DNA of 64,000 bases from Sutterella wadsworthensis 2_1_59BFAA (GCF_000297775.1 NZ_JH815522.1:1-64000), one strand, 5' to 3'; counted from the first letter of the stretch, positions 19,269 to 28,405 are shown. Translations and numbers: made by a program. The notes: generated by a model not told the origin, from the sequence alone.

Positions 19269-20188
19269 GACGAAAGCTCCTTGGGTGCGGCCTTCCTGCG
19301 CGGAGGCCTGATTTCGCCGCAGAGAATGCCGCCCACGATCAGGACGCCGCCGATGATGCCCGCCGTTCCGAGGCTTTCGCCTGCGAACCAACCGATGATG
19401 GCGGCAAAGACGCTCTCCATGGCGAAGATGACGGCCGCGCGGCTCGCAGGTACGTAGCGCTGCGCCCAGGAGAGCAGCACCTGCACGAAGGCGACGATGA
19501 CGGCAAGCCAGAGGATGCCGCCCACCACCGTCGTGTTGAAGGTCGTCTCCTTGAGCGGGACGCCTGCCGCTGTGGCGACGGCCAGGCCGACGGCTGCAAA
19601 GACGGCGGTGAAGAAAAGCTGGGTGAATGCGAGCTGCCTCGCCTGAGTGCCCGGCGCGACGCGGCCCACCACCATGATTTCGACAGCGGAGATGAGGGCC
19701 GAGAGAATCGTGACCCACTCGCCCCAGTTGTTCGAGAAGCTGAGCGTGAAGGGGTTGGCGAGCAGGACGAGGCCCGCAAACGCCATCATCACGCCGAAGA
19801 CGGCTCCCTTAGTGGGCGCCTTGCCGAAGACCACCCAGACGAGAAGCGGCGTGATCGGCACGTAGAGCGCCGTGAGAAAGCCAGACTCGGAGCTCTGCAG
19901 GGTCATGAGGCCCGCGGCGTTCGTCGTGTAGCCCAGATAGATGAGGAAGGCGCAGGCCGCCCCCGCCTTCCAGGTGCGCTTGGGAATGTCCGCAATCCGC
20001 CCCTTGAGCATGAGCAGGACGAAGAAGGCGGCCACGCCAAACCTGAGCATCACGAGCGTGAGCGGGTTCGTGTACTCGAGCGCGGAGCCGACCGTGATGA
20101 AGGAGCTCCCCCAGAAGAAGGTGGCGAGGACGAGCGCCAGCACGGGCATGATCGGCTGGTGGTGGGTTTCCAATGTCGACTTATGCAT
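19265..20188 (-). CDS. EamA/DMT-family membrane exporter
   Basis: 307 residues with about ten membrane helices in two EamA repeats (roughly 14-145 and 160-290). The first has the family-typical FFWGSSFITVG and LRFGVAAFF segments. Substrates in this family are metabolites or amino acids; none can be assigned here. Coupled to murI. A terminator lies only eight bases before this start codon, so expression needs read-through or an overlooked promoter; ATG at 20149 is an alternative start. Confidence 0.85.
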   Translation of the reverse strand: MHKSTLETHHQPIMPVLALVLATFFWGSSFITVGSALEYTNPLTLVMLRFGVAAFFVLLMLKGRIADIPKRTWKAGAACAFLIYLGYTTNAAGLMTLQSSESGFLTALYVPITPLLVWVVFGKAPTKGAVFGVMMAFAGLVLLANPFTLSFSNNWGEWVTILSALISAVEIMVVGRVAPGTQARQLAFTQLFFTAVFAAVGLAVATAAGVPLKETTFNTTVVGGILWLAVIVAFVQVLLSWAQRYVPASRAAVIFAMESVFAAIIGWFAGESLGTAGIIGGVLIVGGILCGEIRPPRRKAAPKELSS

Positions 20189-20195
20189 CTTTCAG

Positions 20196-20221
20196 AAAAA
20201 AGGCCGCTGTTGCCGGCGGCC
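20196..20221 (-). terminator. terminator after the ArsC-like gene
   Basis: GGCCGC (20202-20207) pairs with GCGGCC (20216-20221), followed on the minus strand by six T residues. It ends the purE-purK-tsaC-ArsC-like unit and abuts the exporter start. Confidence 0.8.
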
Positions 20222-20247
20222 GTCGTTCGGATTGTCGGTGGCTCGCG

Positions 20248-20601
20248 TCAGCCGGCGAGCCTTTCCCAGGCTTCCTCGTCAACGCCGACGGTCACGCTGC
20301 CGTCGGGATGGACGATCACGGGACGCTTGATGATGACGGGGTTCTCGAGCATCAGGGCGCGCATGCCTTCGGGATTGTCGCACACAGCCTCGCGTCTGGC
20401 TTTGTCAAGCTTGCGCCAGAGCAGGCCCTTGCGGTTGAGGAGCACGTCGCAGGAGGTCTTCGCGATCCACTCGTCAAGGAGGACGGGATCGATCCCCTCC
20501 TTCCTGAAGTCGTGGAACTCGAACGGGAGGTCTCGGGCGACGAACCATTCGAGGGCCTTCTTGACGGAGCCGCAGTTCTTGATGCCGTAGATCTTGTTCA
20601 T
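20248..20601 (-). CDS. ArsC/Spx-family protein (YffB-like)
   Basis: 117 residues. The thioredoxin-fold ArsC pattern is visible: IYGIKNCGSVKKA with single Cys10, FHDFRKEGID, LNRKGLLWRKL and the late NPVIIKRPVI strand. It lacks the second cysteine of Spx and the arsenate-reductase triad context, so it fits the YffB group, possibly a glutathione-dependent reductase. Starts 12 bases after tsaC, in the same transcript. Confidence 0.86.
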   Translation of the reverse strand: MNKIYGIKNCGSVKKALEWFVARDLPFEFHDFRKEGIDPVLLDEWIAKTSCDVLLNRKGLLWRKLDKARREAVCDNPEGMRALMLENPVIIKRPVIVHPDGSVTVGVDEEAWERLAG

Positions 20602-20613
20602 GTCGCGTTCTCC

Positions 20614-21609
20614 TCAGGCTGCGGCGCGGCCGAGGCGGTCGTTGACTGCGGCCCAGTCGGGCGACTGGGGCGGCAGTTCGACGAGGATGCGTTCGGCGCC
20701 TGCGCGGTCGAGCCTGTGCAGGTTTTCGTAGAGGTCGCGTCCGTAGCCGTGAAGGTCGGCGGGGGCCTTGATCGCGAGGACGGGCGTGCCCTCGAGGCGG
20801 TCAAGCACCTCGCCGGAGGCCATGACGGCGACCGGAGCGGCGCCCATTTCGGCGAATCGGGCGGGCAGGGCTTCGGCGGACACGAGCTCGAGCTTAGTGC
20901 GGGGCGCATAGTGGCTCTTGAGGCGGCCGGAGGCGCGGGGCGCATCCTTGCCTGCGTCGGGCACTGCAAAGCCGAGCGTCTCCTCGAGCATCTCGCGGGT
21001 GACGACGCCGTGGCGCAGGAGCGTGGGGCGTCCCTGCGAGAGGTTGATCATCGTGGACTCGATGCCGAACTCGCAGCTGCCGCCGTCGAGGATCATGTCG
21101 AGCTTGCCTTCGGGCTTGACGCCGAGGTCTTCGGCGATGTGTGCGGCGCACGACGGGCTGATGCGCCCGAATGTGTTGGCCGAAGGCGCCGTGAGGCCGC
21201 GCCAGGTCGGACCCGAGAAGGCCGAGATGAGCGCATGAGCCCAGGGATGGGACGGGCAGCGGAGCGCCACCGTGTCCTGTCCTCCCGTCACCCAGAGTCC
21301 GCAGCGCGCCTTCTTCTTGAGAACGAGCGTGAGCGGGCCCGGCCAGTACTTCTTGGCCAACAGCCAGGCTTCGGGCGGAACGTCCTCGGCCCAGTGGGAG
21401 ATGGCGTCGATGCCTGCGACGTGGACGATCAGCGGATGGTCCGCCGGGCGGCCCTTGGCCGCGTAGGTGGAGAGCACTGCGGATTCGTTGTCGGCGTCGG
21501 CGGCGAGGCCGTAGACAGTTTCGGTCGGCATGGCGACGAGGCCGCCCGCCTCAAGGACGCGGACGGCTTCGGCGATTCTGACTTCGTCGACGGGAGGAGT
21601 CTGGGTCAT
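20614..21609 (-). CDS. tsaC: threonylcarbamoyl-AMP synthase (Sua5 type)
   Basis: Makes threonylcarbamoyl-AMP from threonine, bicarbonate and ATP, the first step of t6A modification of ANN-decoding tRNAs. 331 residues: the YrdC domain (about 8-200; MPTETVYGLA, KGRPADHPL, SANTFGRISP) plus a C-terminal Sua5 domain (about 240-330) joined by a linker containing SGRLKSHYAPRT. The two-domain form is longer than E. coli TsaC. TsaE, the ATPase of the same pathway, is encoded at 27769. It begins one base after purK. Confidence 0.93.
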   Translation of the reverse strand: MTQTPPVDEVRIAEAVRVLEAGGLVAMPTETVYGLAADADNESAVLSTYAAKGRPADHPLIVHVAGIDAISHWAEDVPPEAWLLAKKYWPGPLTLVLKKKARCGLWVTGGQDTVALRCPSHPWAHALISAFSGPTWRGLTAPSANTFGRISPSCAAHIAEDLGVKPEGKLDMILDGGSCEFGIESTMINLSQGRPTLLRHGVVTREMLEETLGFAVPDAGKDAPRASGRLKSHYAPRTKLELVSAEALPARFAEMGAAPVAVMASGEVLDRLEGTPVLAIKAPADLHGYGRDLYENLHRLDRAGAERILVELPPQSPDWAAVNDRLGRAAA

Positions 21610-21610
21610 C

Positions 21611-22783
21611 TCAGTTCGGTTCCGGAAGATGAAGGATGCGGGCGGCTTCGCGGGCGCGCTCCATGGCTTCTTCGGCGGTCCTGCCGATGCAGGTCACGTG
21701 GCCCATCTTGCGGGCGCGGCGGGCGTCGGCCTTGCCGTAGATGTGGAGCTTGGCGCCGGGAATGGCGGTGACGCCGGCCCAGTCGGGCTCGCGCTTGACG
21801 CCTTCCTCGTCGAACCACTCGTCGCCGAGGATGTTGAGCATCACGGCGTGGGAGTGTTGCTCCGTGGAGCCGAGCGGAAGGCCGGCCATCGTGCGGACCT
21901 GCTGTTCGTACTGGCTCGTGACGCACGCGTCGATCGTGGCGTGGCCGGAGTTGTGCGGACGGGGAGCAAGCTCGTTGACGAGGATCGTGCCGTCTTCAAG
22001 GATGAAGAGCTCGACGCAGAGGACGCCGACGTAGTTGAGCGCCTGGGCGATCTTGGCGGCATAGCCGCGGGCGCGGGAGGCCGTATCCTCGTCGATGCGG
22101 GCGGGAAGGACGGAGACCGCGAGGATGCCGTTGCGGTGGAAGTTCTCGGAAACGGGGAACGTGGCCGTTTCGCCGTGCGAGTTGCGCGCGACGATGACGG
22201 AGACCTCAAGCTTGAGGGAGAGGCGCTTTTCGAGCACGCAGTCCACGCCGCCGAAGTCGCGGAAGGCCTTGCGGACGTCCTCGATCGTGGCGACTCGGGC
22301 CTGGCCTTTGCCGTCATAGCCGAGGCGGGCGGTCTTGAGAATGCCGGGCAGGAGCGAGGCGTCGAGGGCGTCGACGTCGGCTTCGCTGCGCACGGCGGCA
22401 TGCGGGGCGACGGGCACGCCGGCCACTTCGGAGACGAAGTGCTTCTCGACGTTGCGGTCCTGGGTGACGGCGACGGCGGCGGACGGCGGGCAGACGCGCA
22501 GGCCCGCCTTCTCGAGGTATTCGAGCGAGGGGGCGGGGACGTTCTCGAACTCGGTCGTGACGGCCTTCACCCTGCCTGCGAGCGCGGCGAGGCCGGCCAC
22601 GTCGTCGTACTTCGTTTCGATCTGCTCGCGGGAGACTTCGCCCGCGGGGCAGGCCTTGCCGGGTTCGAGCACGGCGACGTGGTAGCCCATCGTCGCGGCG
22701 GCCTGGGCGAACATGCGGCCGAGCTGGCCGCCGCCCATCAGGCCGAGCGTTTCGCCCGGCATCAGCACTTCATTGGCGTTCAT
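21611..22783 (-). CDS. purK: N5-carboxyaminoimidazole ribonucleotide synthase
   Basis: ATP-dependent carboxylation of AIR in purine synthesis, upstream of PurE. 390 residues with the ATP-grasp pattern: LGLMGGGQLGRMFAQAA at the start, KTARLGYDGKGQ, and ELAPRPHNSGHATIDAC near 270. ATG at 22783 begins MNANEVLMPGE; the frame runs open upstream through purE in the wrong frame. GAGGAA precedes the start. It follows purE by 17 bases, the usual purE-purK pair. Confidence 0.95.
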   Translation of the reverse strand: MNANEVLMPGETLGLMGGGQLGRMFAQAAATMGYHVAVLEPGKACPAGEVSREQIETKYDDVAGLAALAGRVKAVTTEFENVPAPSLEYLEKAGLRVCPPSAAVAVTQDRNVEKHFVSEVAGVPVAPHAAVRSEADVDALDASLLPGILKTARLGYDGKGQARVATIEDVRKAFRDFGGVDCVLEKRLSLKLEVSVIVARNSHGETATFPVSENFHRNGILAVSVLPARIDEDTASRARGYAAKIAQALNYVGVLCVELFILEDGTILVNELAPRPHNSGHATIDACVTSQYEQQVRTMAGLPLGSTEQHSHAVMLNILGDEWFDEEGVKREPDWAGVTAIPGAKLHIYGKADARRARKMGHVTCIGRTAEEAMERAREAARILHLPEPN

Positions 22784-22800
22784 ATGACGGAATTTCCTCG

Positions 22801-23298
22801 TTAGAGCGGGAGTTCCATGGCGCGGGCCTTGGCGTTCTGGGCGGCGCGGAAGTCGGCGAGCTTCTGGGCGAGGCCGGCGTCCGTGACGGAGAGGATCTGG
22901 GCGGCGTAGAGCGCGGCGTTGGCGGCGCCCGCTTCGCCGATGGCGAAGGTGGCGACGGGCACGCCCTTGGGCATCTGGACGATGGAGTAGAGGCTGTCCT
23001 GGCCGCGGAGGTACTTGGACGGAACGGGCACGCCGCAGACGGGGATCGTGCACTTGGCGGCGATCATGCCGGGCAGGTGGGCGGCGCCGCCTGCGCCCGC
23101 GATGATGACGCGGATGCCGCGGTCACGGGCGGTTTCGGCGTAGTCGAACATTTCGTCGGGCATGCGGTGAGCGCTCACGACGCGGGCTTCGAACGGAATG
23201 TCGAATGCCTTGAGCATTTCGGCGGCGTTCTTCATCACCTCCCAGTCGGAGTTGCTGCCCATCACGATGCCGACGATCGGCTTAACGGCGTCAGTCAT
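22801..23298 (-). CDS. purE: N5-carboxyaminoimidazole ribonucleotide mutase
   Basis: Isomerises N5-CAIR to CAIR in purine synthesis. 165 residues, class I Pur[10 protein letters not shown] (14-22), SAHRMPD with the active-site His, and [13 protein letters not shown]. Its leader (about 23299-23395) lies after the purC terminator, so the unit purE-purK-tsaC-ArsC-like probably has its own promoter. Confidence 0.96.
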   Translation of the reverse strand: MTDAVKPIVGIVMGSNSDWEVMKNAAEMLKAFDIPFEARVVSAHRMPDEMFDYAETARDRGIRVIIAGAGGAAHLPGMIAAKCTIPVCGVPVPSKYLRGQDSLYSIVQMPKGVPVATFAIGEAGAANAALYAAQILSVTDAGLAQKLADFRAAQNAKARAMELPL

Positions 23299-23347
23299 TG
23301 GAAAACCTCGCTGTAAAAATCAAAAAACAAAAACATAAAAGAACGAC

Positions 23348-23366
23348 AGGAAAGCCGTGCTTTCCT
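23348..23366. other. hairpin in the purE leader region
   Basis: AGGAAAGC and GCTTTCCT flank CGT. The stem lies between the purC terminator and the purE start. It has no T run, and its role is unknown. Confidence 0.35.
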
Positions 23367-23397
23367 CTCGTTCCTCAGAATCTATGAGTATAGACAA

Positions 23398-23434
23398 GAA
23401 AGGACCGGCAGGCATGAAGACTGTCGGTCCTTTC
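23398..23434 (-). terminator. purC terminator
   Basis: A 14-bp stem with one G-T pair (23398-23411 with 23421-23434), 24 bases after the purC stop, followed by TTG on the minus strand. Confidence 0.8.
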
Positions 23435-23457
23435 AGGGGCATCACAGGGGATGCGGA

Positions 23458-24351
23458 TTACTGTTCGATGTCCGTTTCGGCAAGGCGGCGCAGGGCTTCG
23501 CGGTACTTGTCGGAAGTCTTTTCAATGACTTCGTCCGGAACCTTCGGAGCGGGCGGGGTCTTGTCCCAGGGCTGGGCTTCGAGCCAGTCGCGGATGAACT
23601 GCTTGTCGTAGCTCGGGGGCGAGACGCCGACGTTGTACTGGTCGGCCGGCCAGAAGCGGCTGGAGTCGGGCGTGCACACTTCGTCCATCAGGCGGATGGT
23701 GCCTTCCTCGTCAATGCCGAACTCGAACTTCGTGTCGGCGATAATGATGCCCTTCGTGGCGGCGTATTCGGAGGCGCGGCGATAGAGCTCGAGCGTGTAG
23801 CTGCGGATCTTCTCGGCGATTTCCTCGCCGTAGAGCTCGACGACGCGTTCGAACGAGATGTTTTCGTCATGCGTGCCGACTTCGGCCTTGGCGGCCGGCG
23901 TGAAGATCGGTTCGGGGAGCTTCTGGCCCATCTGGAGACCTTCGGGAAGCTTGATGCCGCAGACGCAGCCGGTGGCGCAGTAGTCCTTCCAGCCGCCGCC
24001 GATCAGGTAGCCTCGGGCGACGCACTCGATCAGGATGGGCTTGAGGCGCATGGCGACGCAGGAGCGGCCCTTGACCATAGGCACTTCCTCAGGCTTGACG
24101 ACGGATTCGGGATCAATGCCGGTGAGGTGGTTCGGGCAGACGCCTTCGAGCTGCTTGAACCAGAAGTCGGTGAGAGAGGTGAGCACCTTGCCCTTGCCCG
24201 GAATCGGGTCGCCCAGAATGACGTCGAATGCGGAAATGCGGTCGCTCGCGACGATGAGCAGCTTGTCATCGCCGACGGCGAACGTATCGCGCACCTTGCC
24301 GGAGTAGAGCTTCTTCAAGGAGGGAATGTTGATCTGGGAAAGACCAGCCAT
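23458..24351 (-). CDS. purC: SAICAR synthetase
   Basis: Joins CAIR and aspartate to give SAICAR in purine synthesis. 297 residues, the longer PurC form: [30 protein letters not shown] is its N-terminal ATP-binding region (quoted here as two blocks, 15-27 and 28-44), followed by [12 protein letters not shown] and [11 protein letters not shown], and the [10 protein letters not shown] loop. It is upstream of purE but separated by a terminator. Confidence 0.95.
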   Translation of the reverse strand: MAGLSQINIPSLKKLYSGKVRDTFAVGDDKLLIVASDRISAFDVILGDPIPGKGKVLTSLTDFWFKQLEGVCPNHLTGIDPESVVKPEEVPMVKGRSCVAMRLKPILIECVARGYLIGGGWKDYCATGCVCGIKLPEGLQMGQKLPEPIFTPAAKAEVGTHDENISFERVVELYGEEIAEKIRSYTLELYRRASEYAATKGIIIADTKFEFGIDEEGTIRLMDEVCTPDSSRFWPADQYNVGVSPPSYDKQFIRDWLEAQPWDKTPPAPKVPDEVIEKTSDKYREALRRLAETDIEQ

Positions 24352-24479
24352 GTTGAAATCTCCCTTTGAGAGATGGTTAACTGAAATGTGGTGCCGTCAT
24401 TGTAATGCCGATCATCCGTTCACTACGCTTTTTGACTAGTAGATTTGGCTAGGTCGGCATGAGGATCGGCAATGTTTGG

Positions 24480-24899
24480 TCAGCCTGCCAAAAACGCCCA
24501 GAGCGCAGGCGCTGCGATCAGAAGCCAGGTGACGCCGAGGATGATCATCGCGATGAAGACCGCTGCGCTGCCGAGGTCCTTGGCGCGTCCGCTCAAGGGG
24601 TGAAGCTCGGGGCCGATGCGGTCCACGACCGCCTCAATGGCGGAGTTGAGGATCTCGACGAGCATCAGGAGAAGGACGGAGCCGATGAGGAGCACCGTCT
24701 CGACGGCGGGTAGGCCGAGCAGGAGCGCGCAGGGAATGAGCACGCAGGCGAGGAGTACCTCCTCGCGGAAGGCGGCCTCGTTCCTGTAGGCGGCCGAGAG
24801 GCCCTTCATGGAGTAGCCCGTGGCGTTGATGAGTCGGCGCAGGCCCTTCTTGCCCTTGAGGTCCGTGGCGTTCTTGTCTTGGGAGTTGGGTGTGGTCAT
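24480..24899 (-). CDS. dgkA: diacylglycerol kinase
   Basis: Small integral-membrane kinase that recycles diacylglycerol to phosphatidate. 139 residues with three predicted membrane helices (about 48-66, 68-88, 112-134). The signature EILNSAIEAVVDRI (82-95) and the earlier N-terminal AYRNEAAFREE with its catalytic-type Glu are present. About 20 N-terminal residues are extra compared with E. coli DgkA. Its leader is the structured noncoding interval described next. Confidence 0.93.
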   Translation of the reverse strand: MTTPNSQDKNATDLKGKKGLRRLINATGYSMKGLSAAYRNEAAFREEVLLACVLIPCALLLGLPAVETVLLIGSVLLLMLVEILNSAIEAVVDRIGPELHPLSGRAKDLGSAAVFIAMIILGVTWLLIAAPALWAFLAG

Positions 24900-25130
24900 G
24901 ATGCAGTTGACGTTCTCTCCGCCGTGAACGACAGAGATTCTCTACTGAGTCAGCAGCTTGCGCTGCTGATCACTTCGGTGGATTCCTGCTGCTGATTCGG
25001 CGCCAGCTTTTTTAGATCGTTCCGAATTCACTTGAGCCTGAGAGTTTTTCTCAGAATCCCTACAGGCTAACGAGCTTCGTCCGCGCTCTTATATCTCCGC
25101 CCTGAACGGAGCTTTACGCCGCAATTGGGT
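24900..25130. other. structured noncoding interval between fba and dgkA
   Basis: About 230 bases with no ORF but clear structure: TCAGCAGC/GCTGCTGA (24950-24969), a near repeat of GCTGCTGAT...TTCGG at 24962-24978 and 24988-25000 that could compete for the same pairing, CTGAGA/TCTCAG (25037-25053), and TTTTTT at 25008-25013 on the plus strand. It could be the dgkA leader, a small RNA on either strand, or part of a 6S-like RNA. I could not match it to a known family. Confidence 0.4.
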
Positions 25131-25166
25131 AAAAGCGCGCCCGCCCTGACGCGTGGTCGGGCGGGC
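25131..25166 (-). terminator. fba terminator
   Basis: GCCCGCCC (25139-25146) pairs with GGGCGGGC (25159-25166). The minus-strand product runs into TTTT (25131-25134). It follows the fba stop by about 35 bases. Confidence 0.88.
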
Positions 25167-25201
25167 GACGTGTGGTTCAGCCGATCAATTCGGACTCTCG
25201 G

Positions 25202-26266
25202 TTAGAGCACGTTCTGGCGAAGCGTGCCGTCGGCGTAGCGGGCGGCCACGACGTCGAGCGGGAGCGGCTTGATGCGGGAGGCCATGCCTTCGCAACCGAA
25301 CTGGAGGTAGCGCTGCTTGCAGAGCTCCGTGGCGGCCTTGCGGGCGACCTTCAGGAAGTCGCGCGGGTCGAACTTGGAGGGGTTCTCGAAGAGGTACTGG
25401 CGGGTGGCGGCCGTCATGGCGAGACGGATGTCCGTGTCGATGTTGACCTTGCGCACGCCGTGTTTGATGGCTTCCTGGATTTCCTCGACGGGCACGCCGT
25501 ACGTTTCGCGCATGTCGCCGCCGAACTGGCGGATCGTGGCGAGGTATTCCTGCGGAACGGAGGAGGAGCCGTGCATTACGAGATGGGTGTTCGGCAGGCG
25601 TTCGTGGATTTCCTTGACGCGCTGGATGGAGAGCGTTTCGCCGGTGGGCTTGCGCGTGAACTTGTAGGCGCCGTGGGACGTGCCGATGGCGATGGCGAGG
25701 GCGTCGAGCTGCGTGGCCTTGACGAAGTCGGCGGCCTGATCCGGGTCCGTGAGGAGCTGTTCGCGCGTCATGACGGCGTCGGTGCCATGGCCGTCTTCCT
25801 TGTCGCCCTTCATCGTTTCGAGGGAGCCGAGGCAGCCGAGTTCGCCTTCGACGGAGACGCCGATGCAGTGGGACATTTCAACCACGCGACGGGTGACTTC
25901 GACGTTGTAGTCGTAGGTGGAGATCGTCTTGCCGTCGGCCATGAGGGAGCCGTCCATCATGACGGAGGTGAAGCCCATGCGGATGGCGCCCTGGCAGACG
26001 GACGGGCTCTGGCCGTGGTCCTGATGCATGCACACGGGGATGTCCGGATAGGCCTCGACGGCGGCAGAGATCAGATGGCGAAGGAAGTGCTCGCCGGCAT
26101 ACTTGCGGGCGCCGGCGGAGGCCTGCATGATCACGGGGGCGCCGACTTCGCTCGCGGCGGCCATGATGGCCTGAACCTGTTCGAGGTTGTTGACATTGAA
26201 AGCAGGAACGCCGTAGCCGTTTTCGGCGGCGTGATCGAGCAGCTGACGCATGGAGACGAGTGCCAT
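25202..26266 (-). CDS. fba: class II fructose-bisphosphate aldolase
   Basis: Zinc-dependent aldol cleavage and formation of fructose 1,6-bisphosphate. 354 residues: [13 protein letters not shown] near the N-terminus, the zinc motif [29 protein letters not shown] and VMHGSSSVP, then VRKVNIDTD. The ATG at 26266 is preceded by GGAG and starts the homologous region. It pairs in function with fbp at the left edge. Its leader contains an operator-like palindrome and a terminator-like hairpin. Confidence 0.95.
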   Translation of the reverse strand: MALVSMRQLLDHAAENGYGVPAFNVNNLEQVQAIMAAASEVGAPVIMQASAGARKYAGEHFLRHLISAAVEAYPDIPVCMHQDHGQSPSVCQGAIRMGFTSVMMDGSLMADGKTISTYDYNVEVTRRVVEMSHCIGVSVEGELGCLGSLETMKGDKEDGHGTDAVMTREQLLTDPDQAADFVKATQLDALAIAIGTSHGAYKFTRKPTGETLSIQRVKEIHERLPNTHLVMHGSSSVPQEYLATIRQFGGDMRETYGVPVEEIQEAIKHGVRKVNIDTDIRLAMTAATRQYLFENPSKFDPRDFLKVARKAATELCKQRYLQFGCEGMASRIKPLPLDVVAARYADGTLRQNVL

Positions 26267-26299
26267 GACGATGAACTCCGAATCTGATGAAAGGGAAAA

Positions 26300-26343
26300 A
26301 CAAAAGGGCGGCGCAGGCCTTGCGGGCCGTCTTCGGGCCGCCC
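26300..26343 (-). terminator. terminator-like hairpin in the fba leader / after amiC
   Basis: GGGCGGC (26306-26312) pairs with GCCGCCC (26337-26343); the minus strand then reads TTTTGTTTTT. It lies after amiC but ends only about 35 bases before fba, so any fba promoter upstream of it would be subject to attenuation. Confidence 0.7.
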
Positions 26344-26357
26344 GAAACTGATCAGAT

Positions 26358-26377
26358 GCATTGTATAGGGACAATGC
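26358..26377. promoter_or_regulatory. operator-like palindrome upstream of fba
   Basis: Perfect inverted repeat GCATTGT (26358-26364) and ACAATGC (26371-26377) with spacer ATAGGG. On the minus strand TACAAT (26360-26365) could be the fba -10, so a bound regulator would block the promoter. The regulator is unknown. Confidence 0.5.
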
Positions 26378-26440
26378 GTCTAGGGAAAGAGGTTTATCCC
26401 TGCCTGAGGGGCGAAGGGACACAAAAAACGCGTCCTCCCG

Positions 26441-27772
26441 TCAGCCCGTCAGCAGGGACGGATTCGCGGCCACCTGCTTGCGGATGCCATCGTAGATGGC
26501 CTGGGCGATCTTCTGCTGGTGCCTGCCGTTGATGAGGAGCTTTTCCTCGGTCGGGTTCGAGATGAAGGCCGTCTCGACGAGGATCGACGGAATGCCCTGA
26601 CCCTTGAGGACCGCGAAGCCCGCCTGTTCGACGTGCTTCTTGTGCAGGCGGTTGACGCTCTTCATCTCATTGAGGACGGAGGCGCCAAGGCCGAGGCTGT
26701 AGCTGATGGTCCAGCTCGAGGTCATGTCGACGAGCACGCTCGCTACCTGGCGGTCGACGCTGGCGATGTTGACGCCGCCGATCAGGTCGGACTCGTTCTG
26801 GTTCTTGGCGAGCCAGCGGGCGGCGGCGGACGTTGCGCCGCGTTCGGAAAGGCAGAAGACGCTCGAACCTCGGGCGCTGGCCTTGATCCAGGCGTCGGCG
26901 TGAATGCTCACGAGCAGGTGCGCCTTGGCGCGGCGGGCGATGGCCACGCGGCCGCCGAGGCTCACGAAGTGGTCCGTGTTGCGGGTCATGATGGCCTTCA
27001 TGCCGGGATCGTCGTTGATGAGCGCGGCGAGGCGCTTGGCGATCTGGAGCACGACCGTCTTCTCTCGGTTGCGTCCGCGGCCGATGGCGCCAGGGTCCTC
27101 GCCGCCGTGGCCGGGGTCGACCACGATGATGAGCTTGGGCTTGATGGACTTCGAGGGCTTCTTCGGCTTGGATGGTCTGGAGGGGCGGACGGGCTCCTTC
27201 GGCTCAGGCTCCTCGAGGGGAGGCTTGACGGGGGATTCGGCCGCGCCCTTGTCGAGGCCTGCGAGCAGTGAGCCGAGCGGGTCGCCGTCGGGTGCCTCGC
27301 TACCTTCCTCGAGGCCGTTGAGCAGACGACTGATCTCGTCGGTCGGATGCGCGGGATAGATGTCGAAGACGAGACGGTACTTGTAGTTCGCAAAGGGCTG
27401 GAGCTGGAAGACCTCGGGCTTGACGTCGGTCTTGAGGTCCATCACGAGACGGACCGTGTCGGGCTGGAACTGCCCGATGCGCATGGCGGCGATGTAGGGA
27501 TCGTCGGGCTTGACGGCGGCAATCTGCTTCTGCAGCGCGACGGTGAGCTCGAGCCCCTTGATGTCGACGACGAGGCGCAGCGGCTTCGACGAGCGGACGA
27601 AGAAGTACTTGAAGTTGAGCGGGGAGTCGTACTCGAGCGTGACTCGGGTGTACTCCTCGGCGGGCCACATGCGAACGTCGACCATGCGGGCGCCTCTGGC
27701 GATCTGCCACGGCGCAAGGCTGAGAAGGAGCGTGCTCGCAGAGCCGAGCACGAGGCGGCGTCGGTCGATCAT
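26441..27772 (-). CDS. amiC: N-acetylmuramoyl-L-alanine amidase (AmiC type)
   Basis: Periplasmic murein hydrolase for daughter-cell separation. 443 residues: a twin-arginine-like signal (MIDRRRLVLGSASTLLL), an AMIN domain (about 30-140), a Pro/Lys-rich linker (about 165-220), and a C-terminal Amidase_3 domain with zinc ligands in VVDPGHGGEDPGA and SIHADAW and the catalytic-type Glu in LVETAFISNP. It overlaps tsaE by four bases (ATGA). The tsaE-amiC pairing is common in proteobacteria. Confidence 0.93.
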   Translation of the reverse strand: MIDRRRLVLGSASTLLLSLAPWQIARGARMVDVRMWPAEEYTRVTLEYDSPLNFKYFFVRSSKPLRLVVDIKGLELTVALQKQIAAVKPDDPYIAAMRIGQFQPDTVRLVMDLKTDVKPEVFQLQPFANYKYRLVFDIYPAHPTDEISRLLNGLEEGSEAPDGDPLGSLLAGLDKGAAESPVKPPLEEPEPKEPVRPSRPSKPKKPSKSIKPKLIIVVDPGHGGEDPGAIGRGRNREKTVVLQIAKRLAALINDDPGMKAIMTRNTDHFVSLGGRVAIARRAKAHLLVSIHADAWIKASARGSSVFCLSERGATSAAARWLAKNQNESDLIGGVNIASVDRQVASVLVDMTSSWTISYSLGLGASVLNEMKSVNRLHKKHVEQAGFAVLKGQGIPSILVETAFISNPTEEKLLINGRHQQKIAQAIYDGIRKQVAANPSLLTG

Positions 27773-28269
27773 TCGCCCGCCTCCAAAACGTGGGCGACGA
27801 GCGCTTCGCCGAGCGGGGTGAGTCCCTTCAGGACGGCGCGGCGGCCGAGACCCTCGAGGGCGAGCTCGATGACGAGGTCCGCGTCGGGCACGTAGGGCGA
27901 CGCCTTTTCTGTCCATTCGGTCGCGGACACGAAGCCCGGACCGAAGAGGTCGCGAAAGCCCGCATCCTCGAACTCCTCGGGCTCCTCAAAGCGGTAGAAG
28001 TCGAAGTGATTGAGCGTGAGGCCCGCGACGGGATAGGTCTCGACGAGCGAGAAGGTGGGGCTCTTCACGGGGCCGGCAAAGCCGAGGCGGCGCAGCATGG
28101 CGCGAACGAGCGACGTCTTGCCTGCACCGAGGTTGCCCTCAAGGCGCACGGCCAGACCGTGCCCGGCAACCGCGCCCGCTTCCTTCGAGACGGCGTCGGC
28201 AAGACGGGCGCCGAGCTTGTCGGTGTCGTCGGGATGGGGAAGAGACGCTTCAAAAGTAAGGGATGCCAT
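27769..28269 (-). CDS. tsaE: tRNA t6A ATPase TsaE
   Basis: ATPase that supports the TsaBD complex in t6A formation on tRNA. 166 residues with Walker A GNLGAGKT (45-52), SPTFSLVETY, the NHFDFYR motif, and WTEKASPYVPD near the C-terminus. The ATG at 28269 starts the family region; the frame is open further upstream without similarity. Coupled to amiC. Confidence 0.92.
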   Translation of the reverse strand: MASLTFEASLPHPDDTDKLGARLADAVSKEAGAVAGHGLAVRLEGNLGAGKTSLVRAMLRRLGFAGPVKSPTFSLVETYPVAGLTLNHFDFYRFEEPEEFEDAGFRDLFGPGFVSATEWTEKASPYVPDADLVIELALEGLGRRAVLKGLTPLGEALVAHVLEAGE

Positions 28270-28405
28270 GTCGGTCCTTCTGAGCCGTGGAGCCAAAACT
28301 TTGATTTTAGCCCATGACGGGAGCCTGCTCGGACGAGGGAATCGTTGCGGCATGCAAGCCAAAAACAGCCTTCCGCGGAATAATGTAACGAAATGTAATT
28401 CGCTC

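Noticed and set aside
24900-25130. Glycine riboswitch
   Set aside because: CTCTCAGG and CCGAAG segments are present but in the wrong order and without a GGAGAG partner at the right place, so I left it as an unassigned structured region.
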